From Verrucomicrobiota bacterium (lineage in GTDB: Bacteria; Verrucomicrobiota; Verrucomicrobiia; Opitutales; Opitutaceae): a stretch of DNA of 39,659 nt. Below the pieces are notes generated by a model. It was not told where the DNA came from, did not search any database, and was given only the letters and a program-made list of their open reading frames with translations. The translations under genes were made by a program, and so were the position numbers. The stretch is taken from contig CAUJJL010000028.1 of the NCBI GenBank assembly GCA_963205455.1, positions 1 through 39,659 of the forward strand. The letters run 5' to 3'. Shown piece after piece: positions 25,352-34,519 of the stretch; the first letter of the stretch is position 1, and each line of letters begins with the position of its first letter.

Positions 25352-28300
25352 ATGAAACAACCTAACCGTAGTCCAAAACTCAGCTTGTTTTCCGTCTGGA
25401 CCGCATTCGTTGCCATTGCCGCAGCGCTCATGCTTCCCGTCGCCGTTCATGCTCAAGGCATCACCACCGCCGGTATCGGAGGATTCGTCATAAAGGAGGG
25501 GGGGGCTCCCGTTTCCGGGGCCACCGTCGTCGTGACCCACGAACCCTCCGGCACACGTTCGACCACGGTCACCCGGTCGAACGGCCAGTACAGCCTCTCC
25601 GGCTTGCGCCCGGGCGGCCCTTACAAGGTGTCCATCACCGCTCCCGGAGGTGACACCGCTGAAAAAACGGGGGTCTTTCTCGAGGTCGGCAACACGACAG
25701 ATGCTTCCGTGACCATGGGCGCAAGTCAGGTCGTCACCATGGAGGCCTTCAATGTTTCAGCGGAGAAGGACCTTACCTTCAACTCAGAGAAGATGGGAAC
25801 CGGCTCCACATTCGGCGCAGATGCCATCGCCAATGTCTCCACAGTGCGAAATTCGATCCAGGATGTCGCCCAACTCGACTCCCGATTTTACCTCGGCAGT
25901 CTGGATCAGGGCGGCCAGCTCAGCGCGCAGGGTCAGAATTTCCGCTTCAACTCCCTTCTCATCGATGGCGTCCAGGCAGTTGACCCCTATGGGCTCAACT
26001 CCAATGGATTTTCCTCATTGGGCAGCCCCATACCTCTGGAGGCACTGGAATCCATGAGCATGCAGATCTCGCCCTACGATACCCGCTACGCCGGTTTTAC
26101 GGGCGCGTTGATCAATGTCATCACCAGATCCGGCACCAATGATTACCGGGGAACGCTGTACTATCAAATCACCAACGAAAGCCTCCGGGCGAAGAATCCC
26201 TTGACGGGTGCCAAGGAGCCGTTCGACGAGAAGAAATATGGATTGAACGTTTCCGGCCCCATCCTCCGTGACCGCCTGTTCTTCGCGCTCACCTACGACA
26301 AGGTTGAGCGGACCACCGTTCCTCCGCAGGCCAACTTCGTGCCCGATGCCGCGGGACTTGCAGCCATTGACTCGATCATCGCGCGGGCCAAGGCACTGGG
26401 CTACGACGCCGGTTCGCTTTCCGGCCCTGGCTCCAATTTGACGGAACAAGAAACCTACCTCGGCAAGCTGGACTGGAACATTTCCTCCCAGCACCGCTTG
26501 TCCACAACCTACCGCAGGGTCTACGGCAGTTTCAGCAATTTCGTGAACTACTCCAGCGACACGAGCACTTCCCTCAGTCATCACTGGTTCGATCAACCCC
26601 GGAACACCGACAGCTACACAGCCCAGTTCAACAGTCAGTGGACGCCGGACTTCCGGACAGAGGCAACTGCCTCCTATTCGAAGTACGACGGCTCTCCCAA
26701 GAACCGAGGGACTCCCTTCCCAATGGTCCGCGTCTTGGGCATCACTGGCCGTCGGCTCGACACCGGCACCGACATCACCGGCGGCTCCGTCTACTTTGGC
26801 ACGGAGAACAGCCGACAGCTCAACTTCATCACCACCAAGGAAAAGCAGTTCAAGCTGAACGGCGACTACTCTTGGGGAAACCACACCTTTACCGCTGGGC
26901 TGGAAGAGGTATCCACCACGTATAACAATGCCTTCGTTCAAAACACGATGGGCAACTATACGTTTGCGACACCGCAGACCTGGATTGCCGGCACACCGCC
27001 TTCAGGGTACCAGCTTCAAAAGCCGTTCTCAGGTTTTACCATTCAGGATGCGGTAGCTCACTGGACCTATGACGCCTACGCAGGCTTTATTCAGGATACC
27101 TGGCGCCCTAACCAACGCCTGACCCTCATGGCCGGCCTTCGCTACGACTATCCGTACACGGGCCAGAAGCCGCCCAAGGCGACCAACTTCGCAAACGCAG
27201 GTTTCCGCAGCGAAGACGGCACGCCAGTCAACGACAACACGACCACGTTCTCCGGCAATGCAACTCTTGCGCCTCGCGTGGGATTCTCTCTCAAGCTCTC
27301 AGAAGACGGAAACACCCAGGTGCGAGGCGGTGTGGGACTCTTCCAGGGCAGGAATCCCGCCGTCTGGCTGACGAACGCCTATCAGAATGCGGGCGCCGTT
27401 TACAACTACACGGCACAGGCTGCAGAACGTCCGCTGATCACCTTCAACCCCGATCCCAACACGCAAACGGTTCCCGGCTCGGCAAATCCTTCGCCAAACA
27501 TCAATGTGACGGACCCCAGCCTTAGACAGCCCGCGCTGTGGAAATCCAACATTGCATTTGAGCACAAGCTCCCGTTCGGAGGCCTGCAATTCACTGCTGA
27601 GTACTATCACAATATCGTCCAATACGGCCTCAACACGGAATATCTCAACTATGCCGTTTCGACGGATGGTCCTGCGACAACACCGGATGGCCGCATACGC
27701 TATGGCGCAGCAAGCGCGATCGTTTCCTCCTCATTTACATCAAACACCTCCGGTCGTCGCCGCGTCGCAAGCTTCGCCGATGTTCTTTACCTGACCAATG
27801 CAAACAAGGGCAGGAGCCGCGGCTTCACCCTGGCCCTCAATCGCCCGATAACGAAGGGCTGGGGCTGGTCGGCATCCTGGACCAATGCCGAAGCCACAGA
27901 AGTCAGCCCGATCACCTCATCCACGGCCGGTTCCAACTACTCAAACCGCGCCGTTTTCAATCCGAATGAGGACATCGCCTCGACCGCAAACACCAGCATC
28001 AAGAACAATATCGTCGTAACCCTCACCCGCCGGTTTGAATTCGTCAAACACGCGCCGACCGTGGTCTCGATGGCCTTTATTGCACGGAGCGGACATCCGT
28101 ATTCCTGGGTGTTCTATGGCGACGCCAATGGTGACGGCTATACGTTCAACGACCTGTTCTATGTTCCCACCGGTCCGAATGACCCGAATGTCGTTTGGGC
28201 AGATTCCGCCCAGCGCGATGCCTTCTTCAAGTTTGTCGACAGCAGTTCGCTCAAGAACTACAAGGGCACTCACCCGGGGCGCAACTCGGAGACGTCACCC

Positions 28301-28609
28301 TGGGTCAAGACGGCCGATCTTACGATCACGCAAACCATCCCCCTCTTTCGGGGCGTGCGAGCGGAGCTCTTCGGAAACATCGTCAACTTCGGCAATCTGA
28401 TCAATGACGACTGGGGTCTCCAGGAGGAAGTACCCTTCTCTTTTCGTCGTGCGGTGGCAGGAGCTACCTACAATGCTGCCGGAAACGGCGGCAAGGGCGT
28501 CTGGAACTACAACTTTACGTCAACCACCCTCAATGGCGTACCGGTCACGGTGAACGACTTTCCCGTCTCGCGCTGGCAGGTCCAGATTGGCATGCGGTTG
28601 AAGTTCTGA
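25352..28609 (+). CDS. Oar-like TonB-dependent outer membrane receptor
   Basis: A 1085-residue protein from the ATG at 25352. The open frame extends upstream to 24848, but that part overlaps the epimerase gene in another frame and is not coding. The product has a signal peptide (residues 1-~35, ending PVAVHAQG). A carboxypeptidase-regulatory-like beta domain follows (~40-120, IGGFVIKEGGAPVSGATVVV ... GQYSLSGLRPGGPYKVSI). Next is the TonB plug (LLIDGVQAVDPYGL, then DTRYAGFTGALINVITRSGT) and a long barrel ending in a terminal Phe (WQVQIGMRLKF). Proteins of this Oar-like class import large substrates or contact surfaces; the substrate is unknown. A strong terminator follows. Confidence 0.92.
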   Translation: MKQPNRSPKLSLFSVWTAFVAIAAALMLPVAVHAQGITTAGIGGFVIKEGGAPVSGATVVVTHEPSGTRSTTVTRSNGQYSLSGLRPGGPYKVSITAPGGDTAEKTGVFLEVGNTTDASVTMGASQVVTMEAFNVSAEKDLTFNSEKMGTGSTFGADAIANVSTVRNSIQDVAQLDSRFYLGSLDQGGQLSAQGQNFRFNSLLIDGVQAVDPYGLNSNGFSSLGSPIPLEALESMSMQISPYDTRYAGFTGALINVITRSGTNDYRGTLYYQITNESLRAKNPLTGAKEPFDEKKYGLNVSGPILRDRLFFALTYDKVERTTVPPQANFVPDAAGLAAIDSIIARAKALGYDAGSLSGPGSNLTEQETYLGKLDWNISSQHRLSTTYRRVYGSFSNFVNYSSDTSTSLSHHWFDQPRNTDSYTAQFNSQWTPDFRTEATASYSKYDGSPKNRGTPFPMVRVLGITGRRLDTGTDITGGSVYFGTENSRQLNFITTKEKQFKLNGDYSWGNHTFTAGLEEVSTTYNNAFVQNTMGNYTFATPQTWIAGTPPSGYQLQKPFSGFTIQDAVAHWTYDAYAGFIQDTWRPNQRLTLMAGLRYDYPYTGQKPPKATNFANAGFRSEDGTPVNDNTTTFSGNATLAPRVGFSLKLSEDGNTQVRGGVGLFQGRNPAVWLTNAYQNAGAVYNYTAQAAERPLITFNPDPNTQTVPGSANPSPNINVTDPSLRQPALWKSNIAFEHKLPFGGLQFTAEYYHNIVQYGLNTEYLNYAVSTDGPATTPDGRIRYGAASAIVSSSFTSNTSGRRRVASFADVLYLTNANKGRSRGFTLALNRPITKGWGWSASWTNAEATEVSPITSSTAGSNYSNRAVFNPNEDIASTANTSIKNNIVVTLTRRFEFVKHAPTVVSMAFIARSGHPYSWVFYGDANGDGYTFNDLFYVPTGPNDPNVVWADSAQRDAFFKFVDSSSLKNYKGTHPGRNSETSPWVKTADLTITQTIPLFRGVRAELFGNIVNFGNLINDDWGLQEEVPFSFRRAVAGATYNAAGNGGKGVWNYNFTSTTLNGVPVTVNDFPVSRWQVQIGMRLKF

Positions 28610-28881
28610 TTTTCCATCCTCCTCCTCGCGCAGGGTTTTCACCTTGGCGCTCAAATTGGGGACACTCCAAGCCTGCGCCTGCACGCGCAGGCTTCTTTCT
28701 TCCATGACAACCTCATCACGACGCCCGGGTGCGGCCGGATAGAGTGCTCAACGCGCCAACACGGGGTTGCCGACTGCCATTCCCTGGGCATCGTTGCATC
28801 GATCGTGCCCCATACGAATCTCACTCGTCCTGAATCTCTCAAGTCTCCGCTTCATGAAACGCCAATGAGTCCCTGCCGCGC
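28610..28881. other. Intergenic region after the TonB-dependent receptor
   Basis: About 270 bp. It holds a strong terminator at 28669-28701 and otherwise no coding or clear regulatory signal. Confidence 0.6.
28669..28701 (+). terminator. Intrinsic terminator of the TonB-dependent receptor gene
   Basis: AAGCCTGCGC, loop CTGCAC, then GCGCAGGCTT form a perfect 10-bp stem followed by the T-rich CTTTCTT. It is placed ~60 nt after the receptor stop. Confidence 0.88.
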
Positions 28882-29418
28882 GTGACAGCACCTGCACAAT
28901 CACCCCCGATCCAACCTCCGCTCGCGCCGCGCCGCACATTCTGGCAGCGGCGCCTTGTGGATCCGGTCATCGCCGTGATGACGCAGGGAGTGACGCCCGA
29001 CCGCATCGCTTTCACGCTCGCCCTGGGGTCGTGGCTGTCGATGTTTCCGTTTCTTGGGTTTACCTCCCTGCTGAATTTTGTAGTGGGAGTTCGACTACGC
29101 CTGAATCACCCGATTCTCCAGGCCGTGAATCACGTGCTCGGCCCCGTCCACCTCATCATGGTCGTGGTCTACGTGCGGGTCGGTGAAGCGGTCTGGGGCG
29201 CCGAACGAATCCCGTTCTCCGTCCCCATCCTGATCGACACCTTTCGTCACGAGCCATTCATGGAGTTTCTCCACCGCTTTGGTTGGGCGGGCATTCATGC
29301 GCTGACCGCATGGATCATCAGCCTGCCCTTCATTGTGCTGCCGCTTAACTATCTCCTCCGGCCTGCCATGAGGAAGCTGGCGGCGCAGCTGCGCACCCGG
29401 CGGGAAAGCCCGCAGTGA
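28882..29418 (+). CDS. DUF2062 integral membrane protein
   Basis: A 178-residue protein with a GTG start (28882). It has a Pro-rich N-terminus and then the DUF2062 pattern: RRLVDPVIAVMTQGVTPDRI followed by AFTLALGSWLSMFPFLGFTS, and FVVGVRLRLNHPILQAVNHV. Three or four membrane segments can be seen (~45-70, ~85-105, ~135-165). DUF2062 proteins are small inner-membrane proteins often found near glycosyltransferases; no function is established. It is alone on the plus strand and ends before a shared terminator. Confidence 0.85.
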   Translation: MTAPAQSPPIQPPLAPRRTFWQRRLVDPVIAVMTQGVTPDRIAFTLALGSWLSMFPFLGFTSLLNFVVGVRLRLNHPILQAVNHVLGPVHLIMVVVYVRVGEAVWGAERIPFSVPILIDTFRHEPFMEFLHRFGWAGIHALTAWIISLPFIVLPLNYLLRPAMRKLAAQLRTRRESPQ

Positions 29419-29490
29419 CCGTAACGCGCCCTGGACGGCAGGCCGATCCTGCATTTCCCATCCGGCGATTCAGTCTTCCGTGGAATGAAA

Positions 29491-29520
29491 AAACCCGGCC
29501 ACCATACGGCAGCCGGGTTT
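29491..29520 (-). terminator. Terminator between DUF2062 and the aldolase/dehydrogenase gene
   Basis: AAACCCGGC (29491-29499) and GCCGGGTTT (29512-29520) form a 9-bp perfect stem. On the minus strand it runs into TTTTTT, so it ends the sugar operon. On the plus strand only three T follow, giving weaker termination for the DUF2062 gene. Confidence 0.85.
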
Positions 29521-29563
29521 GATTCGTTGAAAACGACGTCAGCGGCGGCGGCCCGCAGCACTC

Positions 29564-31756
29564 TCAGCGAAGGAAAGCCTCGTGCAATCCGCCGTCGACC
29601 GTCAGCACCTGCCCGGTTGTCTTCGAGAGCCGCTGGGTGACCAGGATGAAGTAGGCTTCGGCCTGATCCGCAGGTGTGATGGGCGACTTCGTCAGCGTCC
29701 GGTCGGCATAGAACTGCGCCAGTTTCCGGACGAGGCTCTCGGTCGCCTCATCATCCGTGTAGGGAATGTTGTACTTCGCGAGCGATCCAATGACCCGGTC
29801 GCGCGGGAACATCGCGGACCCCTGAACCACGGTGGCAGGCGCCACGCCGTTCACACGCACGAGGGGTGCAAGTTCGATCGCCAGTTCGCGAACAAGGTGA
29901 TTCGCCGCCGCCTTGGACGTGTCGTAGGCAACCGAGCCCTTCTTCGCCACCACCGCATTGGCCGAGGTCGTGAGGACCAGGCTGCCACGCAGTCCCTGCT
30001 CCTTCCACGTCTTCGCCGCTTCATCGCCCACAATGTAGCTTCCGGTCACGTTGATTGCGAAGGTGATCGCCCATTTGTCGTCGGGGATGTGACCAGTGAC
30101 GTCGCTCGCAACGAACGTTCCCGCAGTCACGCAGATCGAATCGAATCCGCCATAGGCGAGCGCAACCTGATCGAGCATGCGGCGCACACTGGCACGATCG
30201 ATGACATTCGCCGAAAGACCCAGCGCGGGTCCGCAGTTGGACACGCCTGTTCCCGCAACACCAATGCCCACGCCGTACTTGTCGGTGATCTCCTTCGCGG
30301 TGGCCTGCGCGGCTCCTTCGTTGAGATCGACGCAAACGATGTGGGCGCCTTCCTTGACGAGACGATGCGCCGTCTCCTTGCCTATGCCTGAACCTGCACC
30401 CACAACCACGATGACCTGGCGGGCCAGTTCCTTTTCGGCCGGCATGCGCTTCAGTTTCGCCTCCTCCAGCAACCAGTACTCGATGTCAAACGCCTCCTGC
30501 TGGGGCAGCGCAATGTAGCGGTCGATCGCCTCCGCGCCGCGCATGACTTCGACGGCGCAAGTGTAGAATTCAGCCGTGACCCGTGATTCCGATTTGTCCT
30601 TGCCCCAGGCGATCATTCCGAGTCCGGGAATGAGAACCACCGTGGGATTCGCATCGCGCATCGCCGGTGAGTTTGCATGACGACATTTGGCGTAGTAGGC
30701 TTCGTAGTCCTTGCGATACTGCACGAGTCCGGCGGCAAGTTTCGCTTTGAGCGACGCGACATCCTCCGTCTGAGGATTCCAATCCACGTAGAGCGGTTTG
30801 ATCTTCGTGCGAAGGAAATGGTCGGGACACGACGTGCCCAATTCTGCCAGTCTCGGGGCATCCTTTGAGTTCACGAAACGGAGGATGCGTTCATCATCCT
30901 GCACCGTGCCGATGAATCGTTTCTCCTTCGACACCTGGCCGCGCAGCCAGGGCAGGATTGCAGCAAAGGCCGCCTGGCGCTTCTCAGCTGGAAGCGATGT
31001 GAACTTTGCTCCGCCAAACGCCGCAGCATCTCCCCCTTTCGCCTGATACTTCTGCTCGATGTAGGCCGCGGCCTTTTCAATCAGGTCCAGCGTCAGCGTG
31101 TAGCACTGCTTTTCGTCATCCGCCCACGAAATGAAGCCATGCTGACCCATCATGATCGCTCGAACGGAGGGTTGCTCGCGCGCAATCTTCTGCATGGCAA
31201 GCCCGAGCTCAAATCCAGGGCGCATCCACGGCACGTAGGCCATGGCACCGCCAAAGATTTCTTTCGTCAGCTTCTCGCAATTCTGCGACGCGGCGATCGC
31301 GATGATCGCATTCGGATGCATGTGGTCGACAAACTTCCCCGGAAGGAACGAGTGAAGCGGGGTGTCGATCGACGACGCACGCGGGTTGAGATTGAAGGTC
31401 GTGTGGGTGTACATGCCCACCATCTCGTCCTCCGCGGGCGACTTCAGGCCCTTGTCTTTGCGCGTGGCATAAAGCGCCTGAAGCCCGATCAGTTTTTCCT
31501 GATAGAGGGACGAAAAATTCTCGCGGGTGCTGGTGCGAAGGTCGCCTCCGGATCCCTTGACCCAAAGGACTTCGACTGGCTTGCCGGTCAGCGGATCCGT
31601 CTCGCTGATCTTGGAGGAGGTGTTTCCTCCCCCCGTGTTCGTGATGCGCTGATCGCTCCCCAACAGATTGGAGCGGTAGACCAGGCGGCCGACGGGATCG
31701 AGTGCGGACGCCTTGGCGTCATCCCAGAGATAGTTGACATGGCTGTACGTTTTCAT
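29564..31756 (-). CDS. Bifunctional rhamnulose-1-phosphate aldolase / lactaldehyde dehydrogenase-type SDR
   Basis: A 730-residue fusion from the ATG at 31756; the two-codon extension begins with TTG. The N-terminal ~420 residues are a class II aldolase with NTGGGNTSSKI, LWVKGSGGDLRTS, FVDHMHPNAIIAIAAS and GQHGFISWADD (zinc His residues). The C-terminal ~260 residues are a short-chain dehydrogenase with VVVGAGSGIGKETAHRL (NAD binding), NSYAG-like region ICVTAGTF, and VAYDTSKAAANHL (Tyr-x3-Lys), ending GQVLTVDGGLHEAFLR. This is the RhaEW-type enzyme that cleaves L-rhamnulose-1-phosphate to dihydroxyacetone phosphate and L-lactaldehyde and oxidises the latter. It follows a second class II aldolase by 15 nt. 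Confidence 0.92.
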   Translation of the reverse strand: MKTYSHVNYLWDDAKASALDPVGRLVYRSNLLGSDQRITNTGGGNTSSKISETDPLTGKPVEVLWVKGSGGDLRTSTRENFSSLYQEKLIGLQALYATRKDKGLKSPAEDEMVGMYTHTTFNLNPRASSIDTPLHSFLPGKFVDHMHPNAIIAIAASQNCEKLTKEIFGGAMAYVPWMRPGFELGLAMQKIAREQPSVRAIMMGQHGFISWADDEKQCYTLTLDLIEKAAAYIEQKYQAKGGDAAAFGGAKFTSLPAEKRQAAFAAILPWLRGQVSKEKRFIGTVQDDERILRFVNSKDAPRLAELGTSCPDHFLRTKIKPLYVDWNPQTEDVASLKAKLAAGLVQYRKDYEAYYAKCRHANSPAMRDANPTVVLIPGLGMIAWGKDKSESRVTAEFYTCAVEVMRGAEAIDRYIALPQQEAFDIEYWLLEEAKLKRMPAEKELARQVIVVVGAGSGIGKETAHRLVKEGAHIVCVDLNEGAAQATAKEITDKYGVGIGVAGTGVSNCGPALGLSANVIDRASVRRMLDQVALAYGGFDSICVTAGTFVASDVTGHIPDDKWAITFAINVTGSYIVGDEAAKTWKEQGLRGSLVLTTSANAVVAKKGSVAYDTSKAAANHLVRELAIELAPLVRVNGVAPATVVQGSAMFPRDRVIGSLAKYNIPYTDDEATESLVRKLAQFYADRTLTKSPITPADQAEAYFILVTQRLSKTTGQVLTVDGGLHEAFLR

Positions 31757-31771
31757 GGGCAAAAATAGGGG

Positions 31772-32545
31772 TTAGAATCCGAGCGCCTTCTGGCGGTAAT
31801 GTTCATCCGGACGACCTGCGATGCGCAAGACCTGCGCTGCTGTCAGGAACCGCGGCCTCGCGCCCGTCGCAAGCGCGCCCGACAAGATCTCTGCCGCCTT
31901 CACGGCCATCAGTGTCGAAGCAAGAACTGACTCCGGGCTCGAACCCAGGGCGATGAGTCCGTGATTCTCCAAAAGGATCAACCGCGGCGGCCTCGCGAGC
32001 CGCCGGATATACGCCTGGGTCTCCGCCCGGATGCGCTGCGCGAGTTTGAGACCCGGGTCGGTGTAGGGAACGAGGACACTCTCCGCACCGCAGCAGACAA
32101 CCTCATCGGGAAAAATGCGCCGACGCGCAAAGCTCCGGCCCATCGACGTGCACATCAGGGCGTTCACAGCCACGGGGTGCGTGTGCCCGACAAAATGCAC
32201 GTCAGGCAGCGTCAGCAGATACGCATGGAAAATCGCCTCGACTGACGGCTTCTTCGCGTCCTTGTCGAGACGTGCCGCGAGGAGGGCTTCATCAACCTCA
32301 TGGTCCGTCATCTTCGGGCGATCCAGCAATGCCAGCAGATCGTTGAAGCGGCAGGCAGTCAGTCCGGCGGGCGACAGCGATCCCAAATTGGCACCGCTCG
32401 CCTTGACCCAAAACGAGGCCGTGTCCTTCCGGGCGGACGTATTTCCCTCTCCCAGGATGGCCAGCTTGCGCTCCTCACGTCCCAATTGACGGGAGAGATC
32501 GAGGAGGCGATCGAAGCAGGTGGAAACGGGGGCAGTCACGGCCAT
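31772..32545 (-). CDS. Class II aldolase (fuculose/rhamnulose-phosphate aldolase-like)
   Basis: A 257-residue protein started at the ATG at 32545 (MAVTAPVSTCFDRLLDLSRQ). The frame upstream begins with TTG inside an operator-like palindrome, so it is not used. Class II aldolase motifs are LAILGEGNTSARK, FWVKASGANLGSLSP, HFVGHTHPVAVNALMC (zinc His) and LILLENHGLIALGSSPESVL. The substrate may be L-fuculose-1-phosphate, rhamnulose-1-phosphate or a related sugar acid. The fused aldolase/dehydrogenase next door could remove the lactaldehyde product. An upstream 30-bp dyad suggests sugar-responsive repression. Confidence 0.85.
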   Translation of the reverse strand: MAVTAPVSTCFDRLLDLSRQLGREERKLAILGEGNTSARKDTASFWVKASGANLGSLSPAGLTACRFNDLLALLDRPKMTDHEVDEALLAARLDKDAKKPSVEAIFHAYLLTLPDVHFVGHTHPVAVNALMCTSMGRSFARRRIFPDEVVCCGAESVLVPYTDPGLKLAQRIRAETQAYIRRLARPPRLILLENHGLIALGSSPESVLASTLMAVKAAEILSGALATGARPRFLTAAQVLRIAGRPDEHYRQKALGF

Positions 32546-32556
32546 TCCCTGACCGT

Positions 32557-32595
32557 ATGATAGATATTGATAGATTTCGATCAAAATCTATCAAT
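32557..32595. promoter_or_regulatory. Operator-like palindrome with three half-sites upstream of the class II aldolase
   Basis: A perfect 12-bp inverted repeat (ATTGATAGATTT, 6-bp spacer, AAATCTATCAAT) at 32566-32595. An extra direct copy of TGATAGAT lies at 32558-32565, exactly 10 bp from the second copy at 32568-32575. The symmetry and one-turn spacing are typical of a repressor site. It lies ~21 bp upstream of the aldolase ATG, in an AT-rich region quite different from the surrounding GC-rich DNA. Confidence 0.65.
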
Positions 32596-32642
32596 GTTAT
32601 AACAATATTACAAACAGTAACTTAATTAGTAAATTCACCCCA

Positions 32643-33041
32643 TCATCGTGCGATTCGTGAGTTGAAAAGCGTTCCAAGCCAATGCCCCAGCGCGACGGCC
32701 GTCAGGCAAAGAATAACGGTTCCCAACACATAGGCGCCAGCCCGAACCCATGCCCCGTCCCGGTAGAGTTCGAGCGTCTGGAAACTGAAGGCAGAGAAGG
32801 TCGTGTAGCCTCCACAGAATCCAACGCTGACTGCGAGTCGGAGCTCAGGCGGAAGCGTCCAGCGTCCACCAATTTCGGTGGCCGCGACAAAAAATCCGAT
32901 GAGCAGGCAGCCCGTCCCATTGATGAAAAGTGTGCCCCAGGGAAACGACGGTCCCCACGCCCGCATCGCAACATCGGAGAGGTAAAGCCGCGTCACCGTC
33001 CCCAGCGCGCCTCCAAGACCAACAAGAAAATACAGTCTCAT
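32643..33041 (-). CDS. crcB: Fluoride channel CrcB/FluC
   Basis: A 132-residue protein with four membrane helices. The family motifs are present: FLVGLGGALGTVTRLYL (N-terminal GxxGxxxR), PWGTLFINGTGCLLIGFF (the conserved Asn), and GFCGGYTTFSAFSFQTLELY (the Phe-box/TTFS that lines the fluoride path). The last helix is AYVLGTVILCLTAVALGHWL. It exports fluoride to protect metabolism. It is placed 19 nt after the FGGY kinase gene and about 97 nt before the aldolase, inside a sugar region; no fluoride riboswitch is seen upstream. Confidence 0.95.
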   Translation of the reverse strand: MRLYFLVGLGGALGTVTRLYLSDVAMRAWGPSFPWGTLFINGTGCLLIGFFVAATEIGGRWTLPPELRLAVSVGFCGGYTTFSAFSFQTLELYRDGAWVRAGAYVLGTVILCLTAVALGHWLGTLFNSRIAR

Positions 33042-33060
33042 GGTTCAGGAAATCAAAACG

Positions 33061-34377
33061 TCATCTTCGCTCCCGAGGCACCAGCACTCCCAATCCCCGC
33101 ATGGTCGCATCCTCCACCGCGCGATATTTCCAGCGACCCGTCCAGTCACGATGCATCAGCTTGTCGAGTCGATCCGAGCCGCCCGACACCGCCACTGTTT
33201 CAAGCAGCGGTGTTCCGGTCGCCTTCAGGAGCGGCAGGCGATCCGCACTTGCACGCGTGAGTGCCTCGATGATCGCCGATAGCAGGTGGGTTCGCGTCGA
33301 TGCGAGCGTGATTCCCGTAAACGCGCCCTGACGCTGCTCGATCTGCATGCGCTCACCCGCCATGTAGGGCTCAAAGCGCACCGTGCCCGCCGCGCATGCA
33401 CCCTGACGGCTCAGCCTGTGAAACTCCTTGCGAAACGCCTCGATCGGCATCTCCGCAAAAAATTGCTCCCGCGCCCAGTAGATCGACGAAGCCATCGCTG
33501 CAATCGTGCTCACGTGCAACCACTTCCTCTGAACCCCCAGTGCCCGCGTCAGCAGGCGCTCATGCGGACGCGGTCGATCCGTGCACAGTGCGAGGACGTC
33601 GGTTGATCCCACCACGTTGAACAACTGCCCGACGCGGGCACCCGCAAGCAGCATGCCCGCGCTGCCGTCCATCATGCCGGTCATCACAGGCGTGCCTTCG
33701 CGCAGCCCAAGCGTCGCCGCCGCCGCGCGATTCACCCGGCCTCCCACGACGTCGGCATCAATCACGTCCGGCAGAAGCGACGGTGAAACCCCGAGATTCG
33801 AGCAGAGTTCATCGCTCCACCCCTTCAGAGAAAGCGTGTCATACAATCCCGTGAACGAGGCATTCGATGGGTCAATGACGCGCGCTCCCGTGATCTGTCG
33901 ATGCAGGAAGGTGTTGAGATGCCCCACGAGATCCGCCCTGCGGAGCGCCTGAGGCCTGTGGGTGCGATACCATTCCCAGGTCGTTGAACTGATCCCACCG
34001 GGAAACGGCCGCGAACCGCACAGCGCGAGGTGACGTTCTTTTCCGATGCGCGACTCGATCGCCCTGGCCTCATCAATACTGCGCCGATCCTGATGCGTGA
34101 CAATGGGAGTCAACGCCCGCCCCCGGGCGTCCATGGCCACCCACGCCGGACACATCGTGGCCAGCGCCACCGCATCCACCCGCCGCGCCTTCGCACCGAG
34201 GCTCGCAATCGCCTTGGCAATCGCCAAGAGCAGTTCATCCGGATCCACTTCCGCAGTACAGGTTGTGTACGTCGTCCTGAAAAAAACCCGGGGCGCCACC
34301 GCGACCACCTTGCTGCCATTCAGGATGCCTGCGATGACGGATGATGAACCAATGTCCAAACCGAGGTGCGTTCCCAT
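33061..34377 (-). CDS. FGGY-family carbohydrate kinase
   Basis: A 438-residue kinase of the FGGY/actin-like family. The N-terminal phosphate-binding motif is THLGLDIGSSSVIAGILNGS, followed by LATMCPAWVAMDARGRALTP and IVTHQDRR. The second half has GTPVMTGMMDGSAGMLLAGA (adenosine-binding signature), VVGSTDVLALCTD and LLETVAVSGGSDRLDKLMHR with the C-terminal GLGVLVP. Members phosphorylate xylulose, rhamnulose, fuculose or gluconate. With two class II aldolases downstream a deoxyketose (rhamnulose or fuculose) is the most likely substrate. It heads the minus-strand region, with crcB next. Confidence 0.88.
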   Translation of the reverse strand: MGTHLGLDIGSSSVIAGILNGSKVVAVAPRVFFRTTYTTCTAEVDPDELLLAIAKAIASLGAKARRVDAVALATMCPAWVAMDARGRALTPIVTHQDRRSIDEARAIESRIGKERHLALCGSRPFPGGISSTTWEWYRTHRPQALRRADLVGHLNTFLHRQITGARVIDPSNASFTGLYDTLSLKGWSDELCSNLGVSPSLLPDVIDADVVGGRVNRAAAATLGLREGTPVMTGMMDGSAGMLLAGARVGQLFNVVGSTDVLALCTDRPRPHERLLTRALGVQRKWLHVSTIAAMASSIYWAREQFFAEMPIEAFRKEFHRLSRQGACAAGTVRFEPYMAGERMQIEQRQGAFTGITLASTRTHLLSAIIEALTRASADRLPLLKATGTPLLETVAVSGGSDRLDKLMHRDWTGRWKYRAVEDATMRGLGVLVPRERR

Positions 34378-34519
34378 GAAGCTCCATCAGAATTCCGACC
34401 GAGAGCACCTAGCAAGCACAAGCCGTTGTCAGTGAAATCGCTCAAACCAGTCGGTTAGAGGCCCTCTGAGGAAGGCCTCCCCGAAGGCTCCAGACTGACG
34501 GGCATCTCGATTTCGAGGA
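34378..34519. other. Short intergenic region
   Basis: No gene. It contains a weak GAGGCC/GGCCTC dyad (about 34456-34477) without a T-run, and probably the promoter of the FGGY kinase, which cannot be pinned down. Confidence 0.4.

Noticed and set aside
26015..26941. Minus-strand open frame (308 codons) inside the TonB-dependent receptor
   Set aside because: Antisense of a well-supported outer membrane receptor; no recognisable motif.
32643..33060. Fluoride riboswitch in front of crcB
   Set aside because: Only 19 nt separate crcB from the upstream kinase gene, too short for the riboswitch fold.
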